A stretch of 64,000 nucleotides of DNA from Paractinoplanes brasiliensis (lineage in GTDB: Bacteria; Actinomycetota; Actinomycetes; Mycobacteriales; Micromonosporaceae). Below the pieces are notes generated by a model. The model made no database searches. It worked only from the letters and a program-made list of their open reading frames with translations, and was not told the origin of the DNA. Positions 8,507 through 17,270 of the stretch are shown here, piece after piece. The stretch covers positions 5,748,001 to 5,812,000 of the forward strand of contig NZ_SNWR01000001.1 of the NCBI RefSeq assembly GCF_004362215.1, given 5' to 3'. The position numbers were made by a program, and so were the translations under genes. The first letter of the stretch is position 1, and each line of letters starts with the position of its first letter.

Positions 8507-9268
8507 TCAGTCGGGCTCGAATGCTGTTGCGCTGTCGGGGTAAGCGGCCAGTGTCGCGCCGTTGACCTGGCGGACGGTGAGCTGTTCGGCGGCCGGCCTG
8601 ACGATCATTGTTCCGCCGCCGGGCAGGCAGATGCCGAGCCGGCTGGGGGAGCCGAGAGCCGCCAACACCTGGCGTTCGGGCCTTCCGGGGCCGCAGGCGA
8701 GCTCGTCGGTCGCGGCCAGGAGCTGCACATCGAGGCGGGCGCCGCCCGGTGTTGTCAGCGTCTGGGCCACGCTCCAGCGCCCGGCCCACACGGCGGCCAG
8801 CCGATAACCGGGCACCTCCGGCACGTACAGGGGGACGCCGACCGCCTCGAACTTCTGCGCCCGCCACCGGTCCTGGCATCCCCATGTGGCCAAGCCCGCG
8901 ACGACGACGGTGACGGCGATCCCTGCGACGGCGAGCCGCCGTCCGAGCGACAGGTGGACGGCGAATGCGGCCGCGCCGAACAGAAGGCCCGCCTCGAGCC
9001 GGTTGCGTTCGAGACCCAGCACGAGCGGGGCGATAACCAGCGGCAGCAGAATCAGCGGGACAACCACATGCGTACGGGGCCAGGAGCCGCGGACCCGCAC
9101 CACCGCAATGACAGCGGCCGCCCCGATCGCTGCCGCCATCGACCCGCCCAACCCGATCACCGGGTCCATGTCGGCGAAGTCGGGCACCTGGTAGCCGGCC
9201 AGCGCGCTCAGCACCGCGCCGAGCGCCGCCGACGTGATCGCCCCGCACACCAGCCCATCGACGACCAT
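8507..9268 (-). CDS. hypothetical membrane protein
   Basis: Unrecognised protein of about 253 residues. ATG 9268 (MVVDGLVCGAITSAALGAVL) is preferred; the frame extends to 9394 but that part consists of short direct repeats and lacks a plausible leader. Four hydrophobic segments follow in the first 135 residues, ending with LAVAGIAVTVVVAGLATWG, and the C-terminal 110 residues form a soluble domain with two cysteines (ELACGPGRPE and LGICLPGGG) and a PEVPGYRLAAVW motif. The layout suggests a membrane-anchored exported domain. No pathway is suggested by the neighbours. Confidence 0.62.
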   Translation of the reverse strand: MVVDGLVCGAITSAALGAVLSALAGYQVPDFADMDPVIGLGGSMAAAIGAAAVIAVVRVRGSWPRTHVVVPLILLPLVIAPLVLGLERNRLEAGLLFGAAAFAVHLSLGRRLAVAGIAVTVVVAGLATWGCQDRWRAQKFEAVGVPLYVPEVPGYRLAAVWAGRWSVAQTLTTPGGARLDVQLLAATDELACGPGRPERQVLAALGSPSRLGICLPGGGTMIVRPAAEQLTVRQVNGATLAAYPDSATAFEPD

Positions 9269-9290
9269 CACCCGATGGTGCCCGCCCCAG

Positions 9291-9406
9291 GCAAGCCGCT
9301 CACCGACAGCGCACGCACCAAGCGCGCGCCCGGGCAAGCGGCTCACCGACGGCGAACGCACCGGCCAAGCACCAGGCACGCGCCGGCCAAGCACCGGGCA
9401 CCCGCC
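9291..9406. repeat. short direct repeats upstream of membrane protein
   Basis: Two near-identical 29-bp copies (9291-9319 and 9334-9362, core CTCACCGAC) are followed directly by two 22-bp copies (9363-9384 and 9385-9406, beginning GGCCAAGCACC). They fill the interval between recQ and the minus-strand membrane protein gene. Confidence 0.7.
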
Positions 9407-9416
9407 GGACAGACCG

Positions 9417-11054
9417 CTATGCAGCGGTGAGCAGCTGGTTCTCCTTGACCACCGGCACCGACAACGTCTTGTAGCCGACCTCGTCGAAAAGCACCGTCAT
9501 CCGGTCCTCCTCGTACCCCATCACCGTCCCCGGTCCCCACTCGCCGTGGCGGACCTTGGCGTGGATGGGGAACGGCTCGTCGGCGGTGGCCGTCTCGACC
9601 TCGACGGCGGTGCCCTCGGCGCAGTTGTCGCAGTGGCCGCACGGCTTTTTCAACTCCTCGCCGAAGTAGGCGAGCAGCGTCTGCGTCCGGCAGGCCCGGG
9701 TCTCGGCGAAGCCGCGCATCATGTCGGTCCGCGAACGCGACACCACCTGTTGCCGTTCGTGCTCCTTGACCGCCGCCGTCGCGGCCGCCGCGGGTAACGG
9801 CGCGAAGACCGGGACCGTCAGCTTGTTGCCCCGCCCGGTGACCGCCGCGCCGACGTGTTCCAGCAGGCCGAGGTACGACCCCAGCTTGCGTGGCCCGAGC
9901 CCGGTGGCCTCCTTGAGCTGGGTCTTGGTCTGCGGCCCCTGGCGCAGCGCCGCCGCCAGTTCGCGCAGTTCGACCTCGTCGGGGGAGCCGCCGTTGAAGA
10001 ACCGCTGGATCGCTTCGTCCTCGGCCCGCCACAGCAGCAGGGCCTGCGCCGGTTCGTCGTCGCGGCCGGCGCGCCCGATCTCCTGGAAGTAGCTGTCCGG
10101 CGAGTCGGGCAGGGCGACGTGCGCGACCCAGCGGATGTTCGGCTTGTCGATGCCCATGCCGAACGCCGACGTGGCCACCATGATGTCGATCTTGTCGGCG
10201 GTGAAGTCCTCGTGTTTCTGCTCGCGTTCCCGCGCCGCCATCCCGCCGTGGTAGAACTCGGCCGGATGTCCCGCGTCGGTGAGACGGGCCGCCAGTTCCT
10301 CGGCCGTACGCCGGGTCGCGACATAGATGATGCCGGGGCCCGCCGCGGAGTCGAGCAACGCGGTCAGTTTGCGCCAGCGGTAGTCCTCGTCGGGGCAGTA
10401 CGCCACCTCGAGGAACAGGTTGCGCCGGTCCAGCCCGGAGACGTGGATCTCGGGTTTGTCCAGGTGCAGCCGCTCGATGATGTCGTCGCGCACCGGCGGG
10501 GAGGCCGTCGCGGTCAGGGCCAGCACGGGCGGCCGGCCGATCCCCTTGATCAGGTCGCCCAGGGCCAGGAATTCGGGCCGGAAGTCGTGCCCCCAGGCCG
10601 AGATGCAGTGCGCCTCGTCCACGGCCACCAGGCCGGGTTTCAGCGCCTTGACCTCGGCCATCCGCTCGGGGTCGCTGAGTTGCTCGGGGGTGATGAACAG
10701 GAATTCGGCGCGGCCCTCCCGCAGTTCGCGGATCGCCTCGCGCTGCTGTGCGGGTGTCTCGGCCGAGCTCACCCGTACGGCTCGGATCTTGGGGTTGTCC
10801 CGTTCGTTGAGCGCGGCGATCTGGTCCTGCTGCAGGGCGAGCAGGGGCGAGATCACCACCGTGGGGCCGGGCAGCAGCACGGCCGGGATCTGGTAGATCG
10901 CCGACTTGCCGGCCCCGGTGGGCAGCACGACAAGGGCGTCGCGGCGGCGCAGCACGGCACGCATCGGCTTGAACTGACCAGGGCGCAGGGAAGGCCACCC
11001 GAAGTGTTGCCGGGCGACCTTGCGCAGGCGGGGTCCGTAGACGGGAAGCTTCAT
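9417..11054 (-). CDS. recQ: ATP-dependent DNA helicase RecQ
   Basis: 3'-5' superfamily 2 DNA helicase acting in recombination and repair, 545 residues from ATG 11054. Motif I is LPTGAGKSAIYQIP, motif II VAVDEAHCISAWGHDFRPE (DEAH plus the RecQ aromatic loop), and motif VI QEIGRAGRDDEP. The zinc-binding RecQ-Ct cysteines appear as ACRTQTLLAYFGEE followed by CGHCDNC. Instead of an HRDC domain it ends in a small beta-rich domain (AKVRHGEWGPGTVMGYEED) like the Tudor-type tail seen in many actinobacterial helicases. It is a lone minus-strand gene. Confidence 0.93.
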   Translation of the reverse strand: MKLPVYGPRLRKVARQHFGWPSLRPGQFKPMRAVLRRRDALVVLPTGAGKSAIYQIPAVLLPGPTVVISPLLALQQDQIAALNERDNPKIRAVRVSSAETPAQQREAIRELREGRAEFLFITPEQLSDPERMAEVKALKPGLVAVDEAHCISAWGHDFRPEFLALGDLIKGIGRPPVLALTATASPPVRDDIIERLHLDKPEIHVSGLDRRNLFLEVAYCPDEDYRWRKLTALLDSAAGPGIIYVATRRTAEELAARLTDAGHPAEFYHGGMAAREREQKHEDFTADKIDIMVATSAFGMGIDKPNIRWVAHVALPDSPDSYFQEIGRAGRDDEPAQALLLWRAEDEAIQRFFNGGSPDEVELRELAAALRQGPQTKTQLKEATGLGPRKLGSYLGLLEHVGAAVTGRGNKLTVPVFAPLPAAAATAAVKEHERQQVVSRSRTDMMRGFAETRACRTQTLLAYFGEELKKPCGHCDNCAEGTAVEVETATADEPFPIHAKVRHGEWGPGTVMGYEEDRMTVLFDEVGYKTLSVPVVKENQLLTAA

Positions 11055-11094
11055 CGAGCGGCCATTGTGCCCCACGGGTTCGTCAGGCAAACGC

Positions 11095-12045
11095 TTACGC
11101 GATCTTGGGGAGGATCTCGTTGGCGTACAGCTCGAACAGCCCCGCGTAATCGGGCCCGGTGTTGGCCACATAGACCTCGTCGAAGCCGGCCTGGCGGTAC
11201 TGGTCGATCATCTCGAGGTGGGCCGCCGCGTCGTTGCCGCAGACGAACGCCTCGCGCACCATGTCCTGGGTGACCAGCTGAGCCGCCTGCTCGAAGTGCT
11301 TCGGCGAGGGCAGCACCTGGGAGAGCTCACCGGGCACCCCGGCGTTCGGCCATTTCTCGTACGCGATCCGTGCGCCCTCGTCCTCGGTGGCGGCGAAAGC
11401 GGCCTTGAACCCGGCTTGCGCGATCTTGGAGCCGCCGCCGTTCTCGCGGAACCGGGACACCAGCTCGCCGTCGGGCATCGTGCTGACGTAGCCGTCGCCG
11501 ATCCGCGCGGCCACGTCGACCGCCTTGGGGCCGAACCCGGAAATGTAGATCTCGACCGGCTTCTCGGGCAGCGTGTAGATGCGCGCGTTCTCCACGGTGT
11601 AGTGCTTGCCGTGGTGCGAGAACATGCCGCCCTGCCACAGACCCCGCATCACCTCGACGGCCTCTTCGAGCATTTCCAGCCGTACGTCCAGCTCCGGCCA
11701 CGCGTCGCCGAAGATGTGCTCGTTGAGCGCCTCGCCCGTGCCGATGCCGAGCCGGAACCGGCCCCCGGTGAGCACGGCGCTGGTCGCCGCGGCCTGGGCG
11801 ATCACGGCCGGGTGGATCCGTACGGTCGGGCAGGTCACCGCCGTGGTGATCGGCAGCGACGTCGCCTGGCTGAGCGCCCCGATCATCGACCACACGAACG
11901 GGCTGTTGCCCTGCGCGTCGACCCACGGGTGGTAGTGGTCGGAGATCCAGAGGGCGGAGAAGCCGGCCTTCTCGGCGGCGCGGGCCTGGGCCAGGAGGTC
12001 GGCGGGACCGTACTCCTCGCAGGAAAGGAAGTATCCGATACGCAT
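11095..12045 (-). CDS. LLM-class F420-dependent oxidoreductase
   Basis: Luciferase-like TIM-barrel enzyme of 316 residues, of the F420-using group typical of actinobacteria. ATG 12045 opens MRIGYFLSCEEYGPADLL. The family's LWISDHYHPWVD, the strand RFRLGIGTGEALNEHI and the C-terminal FDEVYVANTGPDYAGLFELY agree closely with F420-dependent glucose-6-phosphate dehydrogenase-like proteins, though the exact substrate is unknown. The gene for a small membrane protein lies 16 bases upstream on the same strand. Confidence 0.88.
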   Translation of the reverse strand: MRIGYFLSCEEYGPADLLAQARAAEKAGFSALWISDHYHPWVDAQGNSPFVWSMIGALSQATSLPITTAVTCPTVRIHPAVIAQAAATSAVLTGGRFRLGIGTGEALNEHIFGDAWPELDVRLEMLEEAVEVMRGLWQGGMFSHHGKHYTVENARIYTLPEKPVEIYISGFGPKAVDVAARIGDGYVSTMPDGELVSRFRENGGGSKIAQAGFKAAFAATEDEGARIAYEKWPNAGVPGELSQVLPSPKHFEQAAQLVTQDMVREAFVCGNDAAAHLEMIDQYRQAGFDEVYVANTGPDYAGLFELYANEILPKIA

Positions 12046-12061
12046 ATGCGCCGGTGTACCC

Positions 12062-12193
12062 CTATTTCTTGCCCCCGAACATGCGACGGATCGCCCACAG
12101 CAGCAGCAGGAACGCCAGGGCCACGCCGAGCAGGCGGACGGCGTGCACTTCGGACCAGTCGACACCGGACGCGGCGAGCGGGGAGGGGGTCAC
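12062..12193 (-). CDS. small single-pass membrane protein, 43 aa
   Basis: Short frame from GTG 12193 encoding VTPSPLAASGVDWSEVHAVR, one hydrophobic helix (LLGVALAFLLLLWAI) and a basic end (RRMFGGKK). Helix placement with a positive C-terminus predicts an N-out/C-in membrane peptide. It sits 16 bases upstream of the F420-type oxidoreductase and is probably co-transcribed with it. It has no recognised family; the clean topology is the main reason to believe it is a gene. Confidence 0.5.
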   Translation of the reverse strand: MTPSPLAASGVDWSEVHAVRLLGVALAFLLLLWAIRRMFGGKK

Positions 12194-12335
12194 CAGCGCA
12201 TGGTATCGGGCGCTTTTACCCAGAGCTAATAGAAAGGTTTGTTGACTGAAACAGGTTCGGGGTGTGAACATGGGTCGGCACAACGGGGGTGCGCTCCGAC
12301 GAGCGTGCCGATCGTCACCGGAGGTACGGGGGCTT

Positions 12336-14075
12336 ATGCCGAACCATGGCGAATTGCCGGAACTGGCCGCGACGGTGCTGCAGCCGGGATTCGCCGGCAC
12401 CACCGCGCCCGACTGGGTCCGGCGGTGGCTCGGCGAAGGACTCGGCGGCGTCGCCCTGTTCGCCCGCAACGTCGAGTCGCCCGCGCAGGTCGCGGCTCTG
12501 ACCGCCCAGCTGCGCGCCGAGCGTCCGGACGTGCTGGTCGCGATCGACGAGGAAGCCGGTGACGTCACCCGGTTCGAGTCGCGGCACGGCAGCTCCCGGC
12601 CGGGCAACCTGGCCCTGGGGGCGATCGACGACGTGCTGCTGACCGAGGAGGTCGCCCGCGACCTGGGCGCCGACCTGGCCGACGCGGGCATCACCCTCGA
12701 CTACGCGCCCGACGCCGACGTCAACAGCAACGCGGCCAACCCCGTGATCGGCGTACGGGCGTTCGGGGCCGAGCCGCAGCTGGTGGCCCGCCACTCCGCC
12801 GCCTTCGTCCGCGGCCTGCAGTCGGCCGGCGTCGCCGCCTGTGCCAAGCACTTCCCGGGCCACGGCGACACCAGCGTCGACTCGCACCACGACGTTCCGC
12901 TGATCGATCGCGACCGGGCCCAACTGGCCGACTGCGAGCTGGTGCCGTTCCGGGCCGCGATCGAGACCGGCGTCCGGGTGGTGATGACCGGGCACCTGCT
13001 CGTCCCGGCGTACGACACCGAGCTGCCGGCCACCCTCAGCCACAAGATCATGACCGGGTTGCTGCGCGAGGAGCTCGGTTTCGACGGGCTGATCGTCACC
13101 GACGGCATCGAGATGCAGGCCGTACGCCGGAGGTACGGGCTCGCCGGCGCAACCGTGAAGGCGCTCGCGGCCGGGGTCGACGCGATCTGCGTGGGCGGCG
13201 ACCACGCCGACGAGCAGACCGCGGTCCTGCTGCGCGACGCCATCGTGGCCGCCGTCCGCTCGGGCGAGCTGCCCGAGGAACGGTTGCGCGCGGCCGCCTC
13301 CCGGGTGAACGAGCTGGGCGCCTGGACCACGGCCGCGCAAACCGCCACCGGCGCCCGAGCGACGGCCGACAAAGCCCGCGCGACCACCGATGCAACCCGC
13401 GCGACGGCCGACAAAGCCCGCGTGACCGCCGATGCAGCCCGCGCGACCGTTGGTGCAGCCCACTCCGCGGCCGACGCGGTCGGTTCTGCCGCCGATGCAG
13501 CCCGCTCGGCCGTCGACGCCGCTGGCGCGACCGCCGATGCCGCCGGCTCGGCCCGCGAGGTAGCGGTTCTGACCCGTACGGACGGGGTGGGGTTCGCCGC
13601 CGCACGCCGGGCCGCTCGGGTCACGGCGACCGGCGACGCCCCAGTGCTGCCGGTCAGCGAGCCACCGCACGTGGTCGAGTTCGCCCCGCCGCGCAACATC
13701 GCGATCGGTGCCGAGACGCCGTGGGGTGTGGGGGCGCCGCTCGACGTCCTGCTGCCCGGCACGACGTCGGTGCGGCTGGGCGAGGAGGACCTCGGGGCCG
13801 AGCCCGCCGCGACGGTGCTCGACGGCGCCGCCGGACGCCCGCTCGTGCTGGTGGTGCGGGATGTGCACCGGCACGCCTGGCTGGCCGACACGCTGACCGC
13901 CGTGCTGGCTCGGCGGCCGGACGCGATCGTGGTCGAGATGGGCGTGCCCGAGACCGTCACCGGGGCGGTGCACATCGCCACCTACGGCGCGACCCGCGCC
14001 TGTGGCGTGGCCGCGGCCGAGCTGATCGCCGGCAGGAGCGTGCCCGCCCCGGCCCCGCAGCCCCTGGCTGCCTGA
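12336..14075 (+). CDS. glycoside hydrolase family 3 (NagZ-like) with heptad-repeat linker
   Basis: Predicted beta-N-acetylhexosaminidase acting on N-acetylglucosamine-containing glycans such as peptidoglycan fragments. ATG 12336 lies behind a GGAGG. The 579-residue protein shows the GH3 motifs IDEEAGDVTRFE, CAKHFPGHGDTSVDSHHDVP (catalytic His-Asp loop of NagZ) and the nucleophile region LIVTDGIEMQAV. Residues about 342-404 are nine seven-residue repeats of the pattern A-T-A-D-K-A-R, followed by a C-terminal alpha/beta domain. No signal peptide is visible, so it may act in the cytoplasm in wall recycling. The linker is unusual. Confidence 0.87.
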   Translation: MPNHGELPELAATVLQPGFAGTTAPDWVRRWLGEGLGGVALFARNVESPAQVAALTAQLRAERPDVLVAIDEEAGDVTRFESRHGSSRPGNLALGAIDDVLLTEEVARDLGADLADAGITLDYAPDADVNSNAANPVIGVRAFGAEPQLVARHSAAFVRGLQSAGVAACAKHFPGHGDTSVDSHHDVPLIDRDRAQLADCELVPFRAAIETGVRVVMTGHLLVPAYDTELPATLSHKIMTGLLREELGFDGLIVTDGIEMQAVRRRYGLAGATVKALAAGVDAICVGGDHADEQTAVLLRDAIVAAVRSGELPEERLRAAASRVNELGAWTTAAQTATGARATADKARATTDATRATADKARVTADAARATVGAAHSAADAVGSAADAARSAVDAAGATADAAGSAREVAVLTRTDGVGFAAARRAARVTATGDAPVLPVSEPPHVVEFAPPRNIAIGAETPWGVGAPLDVLLPGTTSVRLGEEDLGAEPAATVLDGAAGRPLVLVVRDVHRHAWLADTLTAVLARRPDAIVVEMGVPETVTGAVHIATYGATRACGVAAAELIAGRSVPAPAPQPLAA

Positions 14076-14393
14076 GGACTCCGGTTGCCGGCGGTCGTAG
14101 CGGGGGCGTCGACCGCCGGCAACCGGTCGCGGCAGGCGCGGGGCGGGGTCACGGCAACCGGTCGCGGCAGGCGCGGGGCGGGGTCGCGCAGGCGCGGGGC
14201 GGGGTCACGGCAACCGGTCGCGGCAGGCGCGGGGCAGGGTCGCGCAGGCGCGGGGCGGGGCGGGGCCGCGGCAGGCGGTCGCGGCAAGCGGTCTCGGCAG
14301 GGTCGCCGCAGGCACGGGGCAGGTTTGCCGCAGGTGCGGGGCGGGGTCGCGGCAGCCGGCCGCGACAACGCGGGGCGGGCCCGAGGCGGCCGG
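14076..14393. repeat. GC-rich imperfect tandem repeats
   Basis: No gene is seen here. The interval is made of variants of one purine-biased unit: GGCAACCGGTCGCGGCAGGC recurs exactly at 14118, 14153 and 14209, interspersed with shorter GGCAGGCGCGGGGC units through about 14380. Open frames over it encode only Arg/Gly/Ala low complexity. It lies between convergent genes. Confidence 0.75.
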
Positions 14394-14678
14394 TCAGCTT
14401 TCGATGATGTCGTTGTATTCCGGGTGCTCGGCGACGTACTTGGCGAAGAACGGGCACGCCGGATAGACCCGCGCTCCCCGCGCCCGCAGCTCGTCGAGGG
14501 TGCGCTGGGCCAGCACGCTGCCCAGGCCCTGGCCGCGGAACCGCCGGTCGACCTCGCTGTGGGTCACGACAACGACGCCGTCGCGGACCCGGTATGCGGC
14601 CATGCCGCCCACTTCACCGTCGACGGTCAGCTCGAAGCGCTGCTCGGCCGGGTTGTCGCGCACATCGACGTCGCTCAT
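14394..14678 (-). CDS. GNAT-family N-acetyltransferase (YjdJ type)
   Basis: Small acetyl-CoA-dependent acyltransferase fold of 94 residues, the compact GNAT subgroup. ATG 14678 (MSDVDVRDNPAEQRFEL) is preferred over TTG 14684. The acetyl-CoA-binding loop is HSEVDRRFRGQGLGSVLAQR and the final helix ends in CPFFAKYVAEHPEYNDII, a signature of this subgroup. The acceptor is unknown. It diverges from the lipoprotein gene with 41 bases between starts. Confidence 0.88.
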   Translation of the reverse strand: MSDVDVRDNPAEQRFELTVDGEVGGMAAYRVRDGVVVVTHSEVDRRFRGQGLGSVLAQRTLDELRARGARVYPACPFFAKYVAEHPEYNDIIES

Positions 14679-14719
14679 CGTCAAAGTTTAGGCTCGCGCG
14701 GCCCCCGTACGCTGGAAGG

Positions 14720-15043
14720 GTGTTGAAACCCACGCGGCGCATCGCCCTCGTCCTCAGCTCGGCCACCCTCCTCGGCGCGCTCCTCGCCGGGTGCAGCAGC
14801 GACAACGTGAGCTGCGGCCTCGACCAGTGCACCGTCTCGCTCGAGCGGGAGACCAACGCCAGCGCGAGCTTCCTGGGGGTGGAGGCCAAGTTCATCAGCG
14901 CCGACGCCAACACCGTGACCCTCGAGGTCGCCGGCGAGCAGATCAGCCTGACCAAGGGCCAGCAGGCGGTTGAGGTCGCCGGGCTGCAGGTGTCCCTCGA
15001 CAGTGTCACTCAGGACAGGATCGGCCTGCAGGTCTCGCGCTAG
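14720..15043 (+). CDS. putative lipoprotein, 107 aa
   Basis: Exported lipoprotein of unknown function. GTG 14720 follows a GGAAGG. The signal peptide is basic then hydrophobic (KPTRRIALVLSSATLLG) and ends in the lipobox LLAGC with Cys25 as the lipidated residue. The mature part is a small beta-rich domain with two further cysteines (SCGLDQC) and a repeated VSL/ISL pattern, likely exposed on the outer face of the membrane. It is followed by a strong hairpin. Confidence 0.72.
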   Translation: MLKPTRRIALVLSSATLLGALLAGCSSDNVSCGLDQCTVSLERETNASASFLGVEAKFISADANTVTLEVAGEQISLTKGQQAVEVAGLQVSLDSVTQDRIGLQVSR

Positions 15044-15057
15044 CACATTCCGGCGTT

Positions 15058-15089
15058 CCCGTCCCGGGTTTGGAAAAACTCGGGACGGG
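15058..15089 (+). terminator. hairpin between lipoprotein and DUF1206 gene
   Basis: Nine-bp perfect stem (CCCGTCCCG / CGGGACGGG) with a 14-base loop, 15 bases after the lipoprotein stop. Its right arm reaches the GTG at 15089, which makes the downstream ATG 15104 a likely start for the next gene and suggests this is a terminator rather than a coding end. Confidence 0.55.
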
Positions 15090-15103
15090 TGAATGTGGTC
15101 GGC

Positions 15104-15928
15104 ATGACATCAGCCGCCTCGAACGTCAAAGGCACCGCCTCGCGTGCCGCCAACAGCAAGCCGCTCGAATACCTGGCTCGGGGCGGCTTCGTCGGATACG
15201 GCATCATCCACCTGATCTTCGCGTGGATCGCCCTGCAGGTGGCGTTCCAGGGCTCGAAGCAGGAGAGCGACCAGTCCGGTGCGCTGCAGACCCTGGCCGG
15301 CAACAGCGTGGGCAAGACGCTGCTCGTCATCATCGCCGTCGGCATGATCGCGATGGCGATCTGGCAGGCCTTCGAGGCCGCCATCGGCGAGAGCGGCCCG
15401 CAGGACAACTCGGCCAAGGCCGAGCGCGTGCTCAACGTCGCCCGCGCCCTGCTTTACCTGTACCTCGGCTGGATCGCCATCAAGGTGCTGCAGGGCTCGA
15501 ACGCCTCGATGGGCGACAACTCGCAGAGCAAGACCTCCACCATGATGGACAGCACCGGTGGCCGCTGGCTGATCGGGTTCGTGGGTCTCGTCGTGATCGG
15601 CGTGGGCGTCGGCATGGCGATCTACGGCTACAAGGAGAAGTTCACCAAGCACCTCAACACCGGGCAGATGCCGGCGGGCTCGCGCCGCACGATCGTGCGG
15701 CTCGGCAAGTCGGGTTACCTGGCCAAGGGCACCGCGTACGCCATCGCCGGCGTGCTGGTCGTGGTGGCCGCGGTGAACTACGACCCGGAGAAGGCGCGCG
15801 GCCTCGACGCGGCCCTCAAGACCCTGGCTGGTTACTCGTGGGGCACCTGGCTGCTGGCGTTGATCGCGCTGGGCATCGCCTGCTTCGGCGTCTACTGCTT
15901 CGCGCAGGCCAAGTACCGGAAAGTGTGA
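15104..15928 (+). CDS. DUF1206 family membrane protein
   Basis: Integral membrane protein of 274 residues from ATG 15104; GTG 15089 is an alternative but lies in a hairpin. DUF1206 proteins consist of three repeats of a two-helix unit, visible here as ARGGFVGYGIIHLIFAWIAL near residue 25, RVLNVARALLYLYLGWIA near 110, and GKSGYLAKGTAYAIAGVLVV near 200. Function is unknown; the family is common in actinobacteria near stress genes. The neighbours (mechanosensitive channel, holin-X, DUF3618, DUF4235) suggest a shared role in the membrane under stress. Confidence 0.88.
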   Translation: MTSAASNVKGTASRAANSKPLEYLARGGFVGYGIIHLIFAWIALQVAFQGSKQESDQSGALQTLAGNSVGKTLLVIIAVGMIAMAIWQAFEAAIGESGPQDNSAKAERVLNVARALLYLYLGWIAIKVLQGSNASMGDNSQSKTSTMMDSTGGRWLIGFVGLVVIGVGVGMAIYGYKEKFTKHLNTGQMPAGSRRTIVRLGKSGYLAKGTAYAIAGVLVVVAAVNYDPEKARGLDAALKTLAGYSWGTWLLALIALGIACFGVYCFAQAKYRKV

Positions 15929-16023
15929 GCCACCTCCGATCCTGCCGCGGGAAGGTTGCGGGTACCGGCGATCTGGGAATGCCAGGTCGCTGGTGCCCGC
16001 ACTTTGCTGCGAAGGAGATTTGA

Positions 16024-17190
16024 GTGCCCAGCACTGTGAACGCCGTACTCGTTGTCGTTGCCGTGACCGGGCTGGCCATCGCGCTGGTCGTCGTCCTGCA
16101 CCGGATCGTCGGACGGCTCGGCCGCCGGTCGAAGCTCGCCTCCGACCTGGCCCGCACGACCCACAAGCCGTTCCTGGCCACCACGATCCTGTTCGCCGTC
16201 CAGCAGGCGCTGCGGGTGGTGACCACCGACTTCCCCGGACGCGCGGGCTTGCTGCACGCGCTGGTGGTGCTCTTCATCGCCGCGTTCGCCTGGCTGGTCG
16301 CCGCCTGCCTGCTCGTGCTGGAGGACGTGGCGCTGTCCCGCTGGCGTACGGACGTGCCGGACAATCTGCGCCGCCGCCGCTTCAAGACCCAGCTCGTGAT
16401 GATTCGCCGGATCACCGTGGCCACCATTGTGGTCCTCGCCCTGGGCGTCGTGCTGATGACCTTCCCGGGTATCCGGGCGCTCGGCGCCAGCGTGCTCGCC
16501 TCGGCCGGGATCGTCAGCGTGATCGCCGCCCTGGCCGCGCAGAGCACGCTGGGCAACGTGTTCGCCGGGCTGCAGCTCGCGTTCAGCGACGCCGTCCGGG
16601 TCGACGACGTGGTGGTCGTCGAGGGGGAATGGGGCCGCATCGAGGAGATGACGCTGACCTATGTCGCGGTGCAGATCTGGGACGACCGGCGGCTGGTGAT
16701 GCCCACCTCGTACTTCACCACCAAGCCGTTCCAGAACTGGACCCGCTCGTCCTCGGCTGTGCTCGGCACGGCCGACGTGGACGTCGACTGGTCGACCGAG
16801 ATCGAGCCGCTGCGCACCGAGCTGCGCACCACCTGCGAGGGCTCGGAGCTGTGGGACGGCCGGGTCTGCGTGCTGCAGGTGACCCAGGCGACCGGCGGCA
16901 TGGTGCGGTTGCGGGCCCTGGTCAGCGCGGCCGACGCGCCGTCGCTGTGGGATCTGCGCTGCCTCGTGCGCGAGCGGCTGGTGAGGTTCGTCTGGGAGCA
17001 CCAGCGCACGGCGCTGCCGCGCTTCCGGGCCGACATGGCCACGGTGACCCGGCCCCGGCCCGAATCCCCGCGCCCGGTGTCGCCCGCCGAGCCCGAGGAG
17101 AGCCGGTTCTACACGGGTGAGGACGGCGACGAGCGGGCCGCGACGTTCTCCGGACCGGAGGAGCCCATACCGGTTTCCGCGAACCGATGA
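16024..17190 (+). CDS. mechanosensitive ion channel (MscS family)
   Basis: Stretch-gated membrane channel of 388 residues from GTG 16024, behind AAGGAGA. Helices lie at residues about 5-22, 55-70, 80-100 and 130-150. The MscS pore helix and beta domain are clear: LGASVLASAGIVSVIAALAA, then QSTLGNVFAGLQLAFSDAV and the VEGEWGRIEEMTLTYVAVQI stretch with PTSYFTTKPFQNWTR. The C-terminal 100 residues are soluble and end in an acidic/proline tail. It protects cells from hypo-osmotic shock in characterised relatives. Confidence 0.92.
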   Translation: MPSTVNAVLVVVAVTGLAIALVVVLHRIVGRLGRRSKLASDLARTTHKPFLATTILFAVQQALRVVTTDFPGRAGLLHALVVLFIAAFAWLVAACLLVLEDVALSRWRTDVPDNLRRRRFKTQLVMIRRITVATIVVLALGVVLMTFPGIRALGASVLASAGIVSVIAALAAQSTLGNVFAGLQLAFSDAVRVDDVVVVEGEWGRIEEMTLTYVAVQIWDDRRLVMPTSYFTTKPFQNWTRSSSAVLGTADVDVDWSTEIEPLRTELRTTCEGSELWDGRVCVLQVTQATGGMVRLRALVSAADAPSLWDLRCLVRERLVRFVWEHQRTALPRFRADMATVTRPRPESPRPVSPAEPEESRFYTGEDGDERAATFSGPEEPIPVSANR

Positions 17191-17270
17191 CGCGTTCTGG
17201 CAGGTTCTTCGCAAGAGGATTGACTCGCCGGTGATCAGGGCATACACCGGGACACGGAAGGGAGAACACC

